In this document: piece by piece, positions 1 to 8,421 of the stretch
Numbering within the stretch: the stretch's first letter is position 1
Layout: each line of letters begins with the position of its first letter
NCBI RefSeq assembly: GCF_003052265.1
Contig: NZ_QANS01000004.1
Coordinates: forward strand, 124,414 to 188,413
Source: Stenotrophobium rhamnosiphilum
GTDB lineage: Bacteria > Pseudomonadota > Gammaproteobacteria > Nevskiales > Nevskiaceae
Reading direction: 5' to 3'
DNA length: 64,000 nucleotides
The notes under the pieces: generated by a model
What the model was told of the DNA's origin: nothing
Databases searched by the model: none
What the model saw: only the letters and a program-made list of their open reading frames with translations
Translations under genes and position numbers: made by a program

Positions 1-486
1 ATCGATGCAGGCGTTGCCGAAGGCGCAGAACTGGTCGTGGATGGCCGCGGGATTAGCGTTGCTGGTCTTGAAAATGGTTTCTTCGTTGGCGGAACGCTGT
101 TTGATCACGTGAAGCGCGACATGAAGATTTACAAGGAAGAAATCTTTGGGCCTGTGCTTGCGGTTGTCCGCGTGCCGGACTTCGCCACTGCACTTGATCT
201 GATCAACGACAACGAATTTGGTAACGGCGTAGCAATCTTTACGCGCGATGGCGGCACAGCACGTGAATTTGGTCATCGCGTGAAAGTCGGCATGGTCGGT
301 ATCAACGTGCCGATTCCCGTGCCAATGGCTTTCCACAGCTTTGGCGGTTGGAAGCGCAGCCTGTTTGGGGATCACCATGCGCACGGCCCTGAGTCGGTTC
401 GTTTCTACACGCGACACAAAGCACTCACGCAGCGATGGCCGACAGTACGTAGCGGCGCTGAGTTTGCAATGCCGACGATGAAGTAG
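1..486 (+). CDS. mmsA: Methylmalonate-semialdehyde dehydrogenase (CoA-acylating), C-terminal part
   Basis: The reading frame is open from base 1, so only the last 161 residues are present; the gene starts outside the window. The family oxidises methylmalonate or malonate semialdehyde to propionyl-CoA or acetyl-CoA in valine and beta-alanine breakdown. The fragment carries the ALDH motif EEIFGPVL (about residue 50) and the MmsA-typical stretch [18 protein letters not shown] followed by SLFGD and the C-terminal RFYT..K..TQRWP block. The NAD site and catalytic Cys lie upstream, out of view. The alpha/beta hydrolase gene starts 9 bp downstream, so the two are probably cotranscribed. A non-CoA ALDH is less likely because of the MmsA-specific C terminus. 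Confidence 0.9.
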   Translation: MDAGVAEGAELVVDGRGISVAGLENGFFVGGTLFDHVKRDMKIYKEEIFGPVLAVVRVPDFATALDLINDNEFGNGVAIFTRDGGTAREFGHRVKVGMVGINVPIPVPMAFHSFGGWKRSLFGDHHAHGPESVRFYTRHKALTQRWPTVRSGAEFAMPTMK

Positions 487-495
487 GGAGAACAC

Positions 496-1323
496 ATGCT
501 CACAGTCGAAACTACGCTGCCATTTCCTGAAGTCTACGAGGGCGGCTCAGGTGAAATCATGGTTCTCGTGCATGGATTCACCGAAACCTGGCGCGTATGG
601 ATTCCAATCCTGAAATTGTTGGAGCCGCATTACCGCATCATTGCGCCAACGTTGCCGGGTCACATTGGTGGACTCCCAATAAATGAGCCTGGCAGTCCCA
701 AAGCTATTTTTGATTTGCTTGAAAAACAACTTCGTGAACGCGGCATCACGCAAGCTCATTTTGTCGGTCAATCGCTCGGTGGTTGGGCTGCGCTCGAAAT
801 GGCACGACGTGGCATCGCGCGCTCAGCGATGGGTCTTTCTCCTGCAGGCGGCTTTCGTGACGGACAAGTGACGGTCGAGTTTAAGAAAAAATCTCGTCTG
901 ATCCTCAAAGTCTTACCATACGTAATTCCACTCGTATTGTTTGCGGCTCGTTTCCCTCGACTTAGAAAAATGATTCTTGCAGGAGACATGCAAAATGGTG
1001 ATCGCGCCCCATACGCGGTCGTGAAAGACAGGCTCACTCGCGTCAAGAAAATGACGATCATCGAAGAGTTTCTGGATGCAGATTTAAGTCCGATGAAGCC
1101 GCTGCCTGCCGACAACAAGGTTCCGTTGCGAGTGGTCTGGTGCGAAAAAGATACAACGCTGCGTTTCGATGAATGTGGCCAGCCTTTACTCGATGCGCTG
1201 GGACTGAAGACTCACGGTGTACTGAAGGGCTGCGGACACAATCCGATGTTTGATGATCCTGAAGCCGTCGCTAAAGAAATTCTCGACTTTGCGCGTTCTG
1301 TTGAGCGTGATGAGAAAAAGTAA
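496..1323 (+). CDS. Alpha/beta hydrolase fold protein
   Basis: A 275-residue cytoplasmic alpha/beta hydrolase with no signal peptide. The oxyanion motif HGF is at residues 26-28. The nucleophile elbow GQSLGG puts the catalytic Ser at residue 93. A probable acid Asp lies in the WCEKD segment, and the His in GCGHNPMFDDPE near the C terminus; this layout is typical of small esterases, lactonases and C-C hydrolases. A Shine-Dalgarno sequence (GGGAGAA) precedes the ATG. It follows mmsA by 9 bp and is closed by a terminator. Its substrate cannot be read from sequence; the catabolic neighbourhood suggests an ester, lactone or ring-cleavage product. Confidence 0.85.
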   Translation: MLTVETTLPFPEVYEGGSGEIMVLVHGFTETWRVWIPILKLLEPHYRIIAPTLPGHIGGLPINEPGSPKAIFDLLEKQLRERGITQAHFVGQSLGGWAALEMARRGIARSAMGLSPAGGFRDGQVTVEFKKKSRLILKVLPYVIPLVLFAARFPRLRKMILAGDMQNGDRAPYAVVKDRLTRVKKMTIIEEFLDADLSPMKPLPADNKVPLRVVWCEKDTTLRFDECGQPLLDALGLKTHGVLKGCGHNPMFDDPEAVAKEILDFARSVERDEKK

Positions 1324-1340
1324 TCGACTGCTGCTTCAAT

Positions 1341-1367
1341 AAAAAAGGGCCGTCAGGCCCTTTTTTT
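1341..1367. terminator. Bidirectional rho-independent terminator
   Basis: A-run, stem GGGCC, loop GTCA, stem GGCCC, then seven T. The A and T runs flank the stem symmetrically, so it can terminate the hydrolase gene on the plus strand and the esterase operon converging from the right. Confidence 0.9.
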
Positions 1368-1381
1368 ATTGATTAAAACTA

Positions 1382-2341
1382 TTATTTGGCTAGCGCCGAA
1401 ATTTCGTTGCTGATCTCGTTGATGCCTTCTTTAGCAGCATAGGCGAGGCGAGGGATGAAGAAGAAGCCGTGTGGCATGCGCAGATAGTTGATGTAGCGCG
1501 TGCGTACGCCAGCGTCGGAAAGCTTGCGTGCATAGCGCGCGCCATCGTCGCGTAGCGGATCGATATCGGCGGTGATGATCAGTGCTGGTGGCAGTGATGA
1601 TGGATTCTCTGCGAACCAGGGTGATATCAGTGGATCGGTAAGTTCTGCGTTGCCGCGATACATTTCCATCAGACGCCTGCCATTTTCCTTTTCAAGTCCC
1701 GGCTGATCGATGCTCGCCCATGATTCGCCTGACAGCGTTGCATCGAGCGCGGGATAGATCAGCGTTTGGTGCGTAATGAAAGGATGGCCGCGGCGTGCGC
1801 ATATGACGGTCAGCGCCGCAGCAAGATTGCCGCCTGCGCTTTCACCCATGATGGCGATTCCGGCAGACGGCATCGGCCCCAGGGTTGAGTCGTTTGCGAG
1901 CCATTGGATGGCGTCGTCGCAATCTTCAAGTCCACCGGGGAAGGGTGTTTCAGGTGCGAGTCGATAATCGACTGACACGATCATGCATTGCGCTTGGCGG
2001 CTCACACTTGCACACAGATGATCGAGTGTCTCGAGTCCGCCGTGAATCCATCCGCCGCCATGAAGGAACAGCACACGTGGGCAGTTTGGATTGAGCTTGG
2101 GTGGCAGATAGGTTTTGAGATTGATCGGACCTGAGCGTCCTTGAATTGTGCTTCTGACCTGAGTGACATCTGCGGGCAGTGGCAGCGTCATCCAGTTGGC
2201 TGCACGCATGGCGTTGCGAACGGCCAGTGGTTGAGCGACAGATTTTTCTACGCTGCCACCAAGGCCCAGCCAACGCAAGAAGCGGAACATCGCGTAAAGC
2301 GAGCGCAGACGAACGCCTTTGAGTTTTTGTTTCTGTGTCAC
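1382..2341 (-). CDS. HSL-family (family IV) esterase/lipase
   Basis: An alpha/beta hydrolase of the hormone-sensitive-lipase family. Counting from the chosen start, the oxyanion motif HGGGW is at residues 94-98 and the nucleophile Ser168 is in GESAGG. The acid lies in the DIDPLRDDG motif (about 260) and the His in MPHGF (about 290). I chose the GTG at 2341, giving 319 residues. It overlaps the TGA of the upstream LuxR-type gene as GTGA and has a GGAG ribosome site 9 bp upstream. An in-frame extension to 2521 would only translate the LuxR gene in another frame. It is the last gene of a five-gene operon and ends at the 1341-1367 terminator. Confidence 0.88.
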   Translation of the reverse strand: MTQKQKLKGVRLRSLYAMFRFLRWLGLGGSVEKSVAQPLAVRNAMRAANWMTLPLPADVTQVRSTIQGRSGPINLKTYLPPKLNPNCPRVLFLHGGGWIHGGLETLDHLCASVSRQAQCMIVSVDYRLAPETPFPGGLEDCDDAIQWLANDSTLGPMPSAGIAIMGESAGGNLAAALTVICARRGHPFITHQTLIYPALDATLSGESWASIDQPGLEKENGRRLMEMYRGNAELTDPLISPWFAENPSSLPPALIITADIDPLRDDGARYARKLSDAGVRTRYINYLRMPHGFFFIPRLAYAAKEGINEISNEISALAK

Positions 2342-2697
2342 GCTTGTTCTCCGGCTTTCCACGGTGCATCTGCCGACGTGGGCTCCCATAGTGTATGCAC
2401 ACGACCGCATGTGCAGATCGAAGTGACGACGGGTTTTATTTGTTCCTGCAGTCTTGCTTGTTTGAGTGCTTGTTCGCGAGTGCTCACACCATATTTCTGG
2501 TAGCAGTTCTTGAGATGCCAAGTAACGGTGCCGGATGAAATGCCGAGCGTCTGGGCGATTCCTTTGTTCGACAGCCCTTGGCCAGCGAGACCCAGCACTT
2601 CGCGTTCGCGAACAGTGAGCTCTGCACGAGCGAGAGAGCTGGCACGCATGCGTTCGCTACGTGAGTCTGAGATCGTGATGGCGGGGTTAGTGAGCAT
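2338..2697 (-). CDS. Stand-alone LuxR-type HTH regulator
   Basis: About 119 residues and almost only a GerE/LuxR DNA-binding domain: LTVREREVLGLAGQGLSNK, then IAQTLGISSGTVTWHLKN (about residues 28-75). There is no receiver, autoinducer or PAS domain before it. The C-terminal tail contains CTCG and one Trp but no known domain. The ATG at 2697 has an AGGA site that overlaps the stop codon of the upstream TonB receptor; a GTG at 2715 is possible but has no better support. Its stop overlaps the esterase start as GTGA, indicating translational coupling. A regulator embedded inside the operon suggests feedback or control of the neighbouring catabolic genes. Confidence 0.8.
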   Translation of the reverse strand: MLTNPAITISDSRSERMRASSLARAELTVREREVLGLAGQGLSNKGIAQTLGISSGTVTWHLKNCYQKYGVSTREQALKQARLQEQIKPVVTSICTCGRVHTLWEPTSADAPWKAGEQA

Positions 2698-2707
2698 GCT
2701 TGTAGTC

Positions 2708-5212
2708 CTAATCACCGAAGCGACCGCTTAAACGCAAGGTGAGTGCACGCGGCGTGATGTAGTAATACTCCTCTGCCGCCAGCTCCGGTGTTGGAATGCC
2801 CGATGTGAAAGCGTTGGTGAGACCGCGTTCATCCGTCAGGTTGTTCACGATCAGCGCGATCTGCGGCAGCCACTTGTATTGCTCGTTAGAAACGCTGAGC
2901 TGCAAATCAACTTGTTTATAACCGAACACCTTGTGTCCGCCGAAAACCGGTACGGCTGATCCAAGCGTTGTGTAGGTGGCGAAGCCACCGACGGTCCAGT
3001 CGCCAATCGGGCGCATGAACGAGAGGTTTGATGAGGTCTGCCACTTTGGTGCTAATGGCCAAGTTGTGCCGACTGGATAAACATCGCCAGTAGCGGTGGT
3101 GAAGTCTTTGGTTGTCACCGTATCCGCGTAAGAAACGGCGGTGGTGAACATCAGACCTTGCCAAGGGAACAGATACTGCACAGACAAATCACCACCTCGG
3201 CTTTTCACCCCGCCAACATTAGTGATGAAGACGGTAAGGCCAGAAGCGTCAGGCTGAAGACTCTGTGGATTTTTCCAGTCGACCATGAATCCGGTCAGAT
3301 CGACGCGCAGTGTGTTGTCGAGAAACTGCGTGCGAAGACCGGCTTCGTAATTCCAAAGCGTGTCCGATTTAAAAATCTTCGGCGAGGTGGAGGGAATGAT
3401 AGAACTGGTCAGGCCGGTCTGGATGCCGCCGACGCGGAAGCCCTTTGAGACGAGACCGTAAGCGAGAATATCTTCGTTGATGTGCCAAGTGATAGACGCT
3501 TTCGGACTGAAGCCTTTTTCTTTGACTTCACCTTCGACTACGTAAGGCGAGCTACCTTGCTGCGCGAGGACGTAGACGCCGGACTGTACGTTCTGACCGC
3601 CAGAAGAGGTGCGATACAAACGACCGCCTAAAGCGATTTCGACGCTATCACCCAATCGACGTGTGAGATCGCCGAATAATGCGAGCTCGCGTATCCGCAC
3701 ATCGGCCGCGGTCTGCACGACGATTGGTGAGCCGGTCTCCGAGAACAGTGAACTCAGCGGCGTCAGGCTCAGTGCATCGAGGATCGTTGCAAGCGGCGCC
3801 ACGTCTATGGCCAGCGGCACAGTCAGCTTATTTCTGAGGCTCTGCTGCCATGCGAATACGCCAGTGACCCATTTCCAAGAGCTATCAGGATTGTCGACTG
3901 AGACCAGACGAAATTCTTGTCCGAAGGTGTCGGAGTCTCCAGTGTATTGCTGTGCAATGAGTGAAAGCGGAGGATTCTTTCCGGCCGTGCGCGAGGTTGC
4001 GTCGAAGAAGTTATTGCCGGCTTTGTAGATGTAAGACGTGTCCGATACAAACTGCGCCCATTCACCGCTGTAGGTCACGGAAAAATCGCCCATCCAATAC
4101 TTGGTGGTGTTCGGGCTGACGCGTGCACGATCGTTGGTGACGAGGCGACCTTGATCGTTATCGGCAGTGCCGACGTCCTGAAGTTTGGTCTGCTGATAAG
4201 CCGTCGTCAGCAACACGTCCCACGCTTCGCTAGGGTGCCAGCCAAGCAACGCGCGTGCGCCTTTCTGATCGGTTTGGTTGGTGTCTTTTTTTGGAATGCG
4301 CGTGTTGTCGATGAAGCCTGGCGCTATGCGATCGAAGGCCATCACGCGCAGTGCGAGTGAATCTTCATACAAGGGAAGGTTGACCGCTGCACCATACGTT
4401 GGCGCAGCATCGCCTTCTTTGATCGAGGTGTACTGTCCAAACCATTTCACTTCGTATTGACCGAAGCGCGGAAGTGTCGGCACATAACGAACTGCGCCGT
4501 TCAAAGCAGAGGCGCCAAACAGCGTGCCTTGCGGACCTTTCAGAACTTCAACCGATGCCATATCAAACGGATTGGGATCGAGTGAGAGGATCGGCGCGTA
4601 GCCGTCGCTGAACGAAACGTTACCGAACAAAATACCCGTGGTCGAACTGGTGCCGATATCAGACGCGATGCCGCGAATCGTTACGCGTGCAGGGCTGTCG
4701 CCGGTGGAGGTGAGGTTTACACCTGGAACGAGTTTGACGATGTCGGCAGTGTCTTGCGCGCCGCGCTGCTCAAGTTCTTCGCCGGAGAGCGCCGTGATGC
4801 TGGCCGGAATATCGCGAACATTTTCTGCGCGCTTGGTTGCGGTGACGACGACTTCTTCGATCTGTGCATGTGATGGTGGGGCCTTGAGCGCCTGCGTCGA
4901 TTCAGACTTTTGCGGCGCTGCGATGGTCGGCAGTACTTCGTCAATTGCCGTCGCTGTTGGATCAGGTTGCGCTGCCGACGTTGCTGGCTCTGGTGTCGCG
5001 ACAGGCTCTTCGGTTTGAGTCGGTGCAGAAGGTTCTGTCGAGCTTAGTAATTCATCGAACAGCTCGTTCTGCGACGCTTCACCATTTTGCGCCGCAGGTG
5101 ACTGGCTTGGTTGCTCTTGCGCAGTGGCATGCATGGGCATAGCGACGAGCATGCAGAGCCCGATCTTCAAGGCCGTCATTGGCACCAGCGACTTCTTGTA
5201 TTGTTTTGACAC
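2708..5212 (-). CDS. TonB-dependent outer-membrane receptor
   Basis: An 834-residue receptor. It has a signal peptide (about 1-31, ending in HATAQ), then an unusual Pro/Ala/Thr/Glu-rich linker of roughly 85 residues. The TonB box IEEVVVTATKR follows (about 118-128), then the plug (RDIPASITALSGEEL, LKGPQGTLFGASALNGAVRY) and a 22-strand-type barrel. It transports an unknown compound across the outer membrane using TonB energy. Position between esterase genes, 46 bp after one and 10 bp before the LuxR-type gene, points to uptake of the ester-type substrate rather than iron. The long acidic/Pro linker before the TonB box is not usual for the family. Confidence 0.9.
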   Translation of the reverse strand: MSKQYKKSLVPMTALKIGLCMLVAMPMHATAQEQPSQSPAAQNGEASQNELFDELLSSTEPSAPTQTEEPVATPEPATSAAQPDPTATAIDEVLPTIAAPQKSESTQALKAPPSHAQIEEVVVTATKRAENVRDIPASITALSGEELEQRGAQDTADIVKLVPGVNLTSTGDSPARVTIRGIASDIGTSSTTGILFGNVSFSDGYAPILSLDPNPFDMASVEVLKGPQGTLFGASALNGAVRYVPTLPRFGQYEVKWFGQYTSIKEGDAAPTYGAAVNLPLYEDSLALRVMAFDRIAPGFIDNTRIPKKDTNQTDQKGARALLGWHPSEAWDVLLTTAYQQTKLQDVGTADNDQGRLVTNDRARVSPNTTKYWMGDFSVTYSGEWAQFVSDTSYIYKAGNNFFDATSRTAGKNPPLSLIAQQYTGDSDTFGQEFRLVSVDNPDSSWKWVTGVFAWQQSLRNKLTVPLAIDVAPLATILDALSLTPLSSLFSETGSPIVVQTAADVRIRELALFGDLTRRLGDSVEIALGGRLYRTSSGGQNVQSGVYVLAQQGSSPYVVEGEVKEKGFSPKASITWHINEDILAYGLVSKGFRVGGIQTGLTSSIIPSTSPKIFKSDTLWNYEAGLRTQFLDNTLRVDLTGFMVDWKNPQSLQPDASGLTVFITNVGGVKSRGGDLSVQYLFPWQGLMFTTAVSYADTVTTKDFTTATGDVYPVGTTWPLAPKWQTSSNLSFMRPIGDWTVGGFATYTTLGSAVPVFGGHKVFGYKQVDLQLSVSNEQYKWLPQIALIVNNLTDERGLTNAFTSGIPTPELAAEEYYYITPRALTLRLSGRFGD

Positions 5213-5258
5213 GATATTCTCCTCACACTCAATTCAAAGGTGTGCCTGATGACTTTGA

Positions 5259-6176
5259 TCAGGCTTGTAGTTCAGTTACCAACATGTCGATGCACACAGG
5301 CGCAGCCGGGCAGAGGCTGGCGATCGACAGGAATGCGTGTGGCATTCCTATGTAATTTTCGAGGCGCACTTTCACGCCGGCTTCACGCAGGCGATCGGCG
5401 TAGCGGATGCCGTCATCACGCAGAGGGTCCGCATCTGCGGTCACGATGACGGTGGGTGGCAGGCCACTCAGATCTGATGCAAACAATGGCGAGACAAGCG
5501 GATCATCAACCGCCGCCGCACCGCGATATTTTTCAATGATTGCAGCGGCATCACGACGCGACATGCCGTGACGTGGTGGATCAATCGAATGCGATGCCAT
5601 CGTCAGATCGAGGAAGGCATAGATCAACACTTGGCGGCGAATCACGCCACGGCCACGCATGCGCAGATTGAGTGCGGCGGTCAGATTGCCACCCGCGCTA
5701 TCGCCGACAACATCAACAACGGAATATTGCTTCAGCAACTCGTCCAAAGCGTCTTCGCAATCTTCCAGTGCGGCAGGGAAGGGATGCTCGGGTGCGAGTC
5801 GATAGCCGACAGCGGTGACTTCAGTGCCGAGTCGGTCGCAGAGATTGGTGCAGAGGTAGTCCAGAGAATCGACACCGCCAGCAATCCATCCGCCACCATG
5901 AATGAACAAGATGGGTGTTGCCGATGGCTTGCGTATATGCGGAAGAAAACGTTTGATCGGAATCGCACCGCCGCGTGCCGCCAACGTAGAACGCGCGATG
6001 GTTGTTTCTGGCATCGGCAGCAGCATCCATGGCGCAGGAACAACTGCGGCGCGACGTTCCAGAGGCATGTTCATTGCTTTGGCTGATGCCGCGCTCACGC
6101 CAAATCGTGCCAGCAACTCCGTGACGGCCATGAGTGCGCGTAGCTTCCATCCATGTACTTCTGCAATCGATTTCAT
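5259..6176 (-). CDS. HSL-family (family IV) esterase
   Basis: A 305-residue alpha/beta hydrolase paralogous to the one at 1382-2341. HGGGW is at residues 93-97, nucleophile Ser160 is in GDSAGGN, the acid is in DADPLRDDG, and the catalytic His is in GMPHAF. The N-terminal cap helix segment is similar to that paralogue. The GDSAGG form places it in the GDSAG branch of the family. It lies 34 bp after the third esterase and 46 bp before the TonB receptor on the same strand, so it is cotranscribed from the LacI-type operator at 7222-7239. Substrate unknown; a hydrolase of short-chain esters or lactones is the safe statement. Confidence 0.88.
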   Translation of the reverse strand: MKSIAEVHGWKLRALMAVTELLARFGVSAASAKAMNMPLERRAAVVPAPWMLLPMPETTIARSTLAARGGAIPIKRFLPHIRKPSATPILFIHGGGWIAGGVDSLDYLCTNLCDRLGTEVTAVGYRLAPEHPFPAALEDCEDALDELLKQYSVVDVVGDSAGGNLTAALNLRMRGRGVIRRQVLIYAFLDLTMASHSIDPPRHGMSRRDAAAIIEKYRGAAAVDDPLVSPLFASDLSGLPPTVIVTADADPLRDDGIRYADRLREAGVKVRLENYIGMPHAFLSIASLCPAAPVCIDMLVTELQA

Positions 6177-6210
6177 TTTTGGCCGTAATTATTCGTTTGA
6201 AGGAAAGTCG

Positions 6211-7203
6211 TTAGAGGACGCCGAGTTGGCGGAGCAGGAATTCGCCGGTGCGAGCCCGGGCCAGTGCGGCCTCAGGAGAATTAACCGGCTTGAACTGGAA
6301 GACGTGCCAAAGACCGTCATAAATCTGAAGTTCTGCATCGACACCGTTATCAAGCATGCGGCGATGAAGGCGAATGGAATCGCTTAACAACAGTTCACGC
6401 GTTCCGCACTGGATCAGCGTCGGCAGAAAGCCTGGCGCGTAATCAGCGAACAGAATGGAAACCAGGGGATCAGTCAGACTGCTTTTCCCGGCGTAGCAAC
6501 GGGCGCCGGTAGCGAGGAATGTTTCTTTGTAGAACGGCTCGGAGTCGGCCAGTGTGAGATAGCTATCGCCGCTGCAAGTCATATCTGCCAACGGTGACCA
6601 TAGGACTAATCCGGCTGGGAGAGGCACGCCGCGGTCACGTGCTCTTAGCATTGCGGACGCAGCAATAGTGGCGCCAGCAGAATCTCCGTAGATGGCGATA
6701 TCGCTAGGCAAAAAGCCTTCTGCATAGAGTGCGGTCAGCACGGCAAGAACCTGTTCGCCGATGAACGTGTGATCTGCTTTCGGCGCAGGTGTGTAATCGA
6801 TCGATACGATGCGCAGGCCGGTTTCTTCGGCAAGCGGCAGCGTGCTGTCCAATGCATCGTGTGAGGCGCCACCAACGAAACCGCCGCCGTGTGTATAAAG
6901 CAGAACCTTGCCAGCGATGGCACCGCGCTTGGGGCGAATATCGCTGACCGTGACACCGCCTAGCTGGATCGTTTGAACATCAGCGGCGTAGTGCTCAAGC
7001 AGGCGAGCATTCATCGGTTCGCGCTTGCGCATTTCTGCTGTATTGCGCTGCTGCCAACCATCGACGTCTTCTACCGTTGGTAGGCACATGGCGTCGCGTT
7101 CCGCACGCGAAAACACATCACGAAAATACTGCTGCGCCTCTTGAGAGAGGTGGGAAGCAGGCTCCGGAAATCCGGTTGCGGGAATGAGTGCAGGATTCAA
7201 CAT
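6211..7203 (-). CDS. HSL-family esterase, divergent branch
   Basis: A 330-residue alpha/beta hydrolase. HGGGF is at residues 105-109 and nucleophile Ser175 in GDSAGA. The His lies in DGLWHVFQ near the C terminus. The acid region reads GTRELLLSDS, so the position usually filled by Asp (as in DPLRD) appears to be Glu; this is my alignment by eye. It is the first gene of the five-gene operon. Its ATG lies 18 bp from a perfect palindrome that probably binds the divergent LacI-family repressor. This arrangement implies induction by the substrate or an early intermediate. Confidence 0.87.
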   Translation of the reverse strand: MLNPALIPATGFPEPASHLSQEAQQYFRDVFSRAERDAMCLPTVEDVDGWQQRNTAEMRKREPMNARLLEHYAADVQTIQLGGVTVSDIRPKRGAIAGKVLLYTHGGGFVGGASHDALDSTLPLAEETGLRIVSIDYTPAPKADHTFIGEQVLAVLTALYAEGFLPSDIAIYGDSAGATIAASAMLRARDRGVPLPAGLVLWSPLADMTCSGDSYLTLADSEPFYKETFLATGARCYAGKSSLTDPLVSILFADYAPGFLPTLIQCGTRELLLSDSIRLHRRMLDNGVDAELQIYDGLWHVFQFKPVNSPEAALARARTGEFLLRQLGVL

Positions 7204-7221
7204 GGCGGCACTCTAATCACT

Positions 7222-7239
7222 TTTGCAATCGATTGCAAA
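7222..7239. promoter_or_regulatory. LacI-family operator (perfect palindrome)
   Basis: TTTGCAATCGATTGCAAA is an 18-bp perfect palindrome with the central CG typical of LacI/GalR operators. It lies between the divergent esterase operon and the lacI-type gene. It overlaps the -35 of the regulator's putative promoter, so both directions could be repressed. Confidence 0.85.
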
Positions 7240-7260
7240 GAAGCGTAGATTGGCTATAGT
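7233..7260 (+). promoter_or_regulatory. Putative sigma-70 promoter of the LacI-family gene
   Basis: TTGCAA, a 16-bp spacer and TATAGT lie 40 bp before the GTG start. The -35 element lies inside the palindromic operator, consistent with autorepression. Confidence 0.5.
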
Positions 7261-7299
7261 GGACACTAATCAAAGACTCGGAACCGCGGACGTGACCCT

Positions 7300-8298
7300 G
7301 TGAAAAAGAATGCAGGCCCCATGTCTATGGACGATATTGCACGCCTCGTCGGCGTGTCGAAGGCCACTGTTTCCCGTGCGCTACAGGACAGTCCGCTGAT
7401 CGCGGATGAGACCAAAAAACGGATTCTTGAAGTTGCGCGCAGCAACAACTACGTCGTCAATCGCAGCGCACAGAATCTGCGCCGTCGACGCACCGACACG
7501 ATTGGCTTGGTCATCGACTTCCCGTCGCTACCAGAACATCGGCTCTCAGATCCTTTCCACTTTGAACTACTCGGCAATATCGCGAACGCATTGGCTGCGC
7601 GTCAGCAAGATGTGCTCTGGTGTTCGCCGCAGTCTGCTCACGCGGGTGGTTTTGAAAACCTGCTCGCCAATAAAGGCGTTGATGGAATTATTTTTATTGG
7701 CCAGAGCGGGCACCACAGTGAACTACGCGCGCTGGCAAAAGTCGGCATTCCGTTTGTTGTGTGGGGCGCTCATCGAGACGATGCCAACTATTGTGTTGTC
7801 GGCAGCGACAATCTGCTGGGTGGACGTTTGGTCGCGCAGAGATTTCGCAAACTAAAACGTAAGCGGCCAATGTTCCTTGGGCCCAAGGGTCACATCGAGA
7901 TTGATCAACGTTGCAACGGTTTTGCGCAGGAGTGGGGATCAACCATCGAGCAATTAGAAGTTGCTGATCTCTCCTTTATGACCAGCCGCAATGCAGTGCT
8001 GGCGTGGCTGGATTCCGGAAAGACATTACCCGATGCCTTGTTCGCAGGCAGCGACACGATGGCGATGGGTGCGTTGGCAGCTATGAGAGAACGTAATATT
8101 GAAGTGCCTGCCGCATGCAGTGTCTGCGGTTACGACGACAGTCCATCCGCACTTCACCATTCACCAGCGCTTACGACGGTCAGGCAGGACACTCGCTTGG
8201 CCGGAGCGGTTCTGGTCGAGCGTCTTGTGCAAATCATTCAAGGAAACCCCGCCGCTTCGGTACTACTGCCGACCGACTTGATCGAAAGGGCGACCTGA
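7300..8298 (+). CDS. LacI/GalR-family transcriptional repressor
   Basis: A 332-residue regulator. The N-terminal LacI helix-turn-helix reads MDDIARLVGVSKATVSRALQ (about residues 10-29), followed by the hinge region NRSAQNLRRRRTDTIGLVI. A periplasmic-binding-protein-like effector domain covers about 65-330 (GIIFIGQSG, VGSDNLLGG, FAGSDTMAMGAL, VCGYDDSPSA). The start is the GTG at 7300 or the ATG at 7321; neither has a strong Shine-Dalgarno sequence. It is divergent from the esterase/TonB operon, with a perfect LacI-type palindrome between them. Most likely it represses that operon and itself until a ligand derived from the transported compound binds. Confidence 0.9.
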   Translation: MKKNAGPMSMDDIARLVGVSKATVSRALQDSPLIADETKKRILEVARSNNYVVNRSAQNLRRRRTDTIGLVIDFPSLPEHRLSDPFHFELLGNIANALAARQQDVLWCSPQSAHAGGFENLLANKGVDGIIFIGQSGHHSELRALAKVGIPFVVWGAHRDDANYCVVGSDNLLGGRLVAQRFRKLKRKRPMFLGPKGHIEIDQRCNGFAQEWGSTIEQLEVADLSFMTSRNAVLAWLDSGKTLPDALFAGSDTMAMGALAAMRERNIEVPAACSVCGYDDSPSALHHSPALTTVRQDTRLAGAVLVERLVQIIQGNPAASVLLPTDLIERAT

Positions 8299-8302
8299 TC
8301 GC

Positions 8303-8348
8303 TTGCGTGCTTACTGACGTCCTTCGTATAATGAGATCAGTTCTCATT
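8303..8348 (+). promoter_or_regulatory. Promoter with Fur-like box for the siderophore receptor
   Basis: TTGCGT, an 18-bp spacer and a perfect TATAAT (8327-8332) lie right after the lacI-type stop. AATGAGATC-A-GTTCTCATT (8330-8348) is a 9-1-9 inverted repeat with one mismatch per arm. It covers the -10 and start region and resembles a Fur box (TGA..TCA ends), the expected position for iron repression. Confidence 0.6.
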
Positions 8349-8421
8349 TGAACTAAAAACCCGGTTGCCAGCCAGATCGTCATAGCCAGAGCGCCATCCC
8401 TTTTAATAAAGATGGATAGCT

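Noticed and set aside
2341-2521. N-terminal extension of the esterase at 1382-2341
   Set aside because: It is the LuxR-type gene read in another frame; the GTG at 2341 has a ribosome site and the stop/start overlap.
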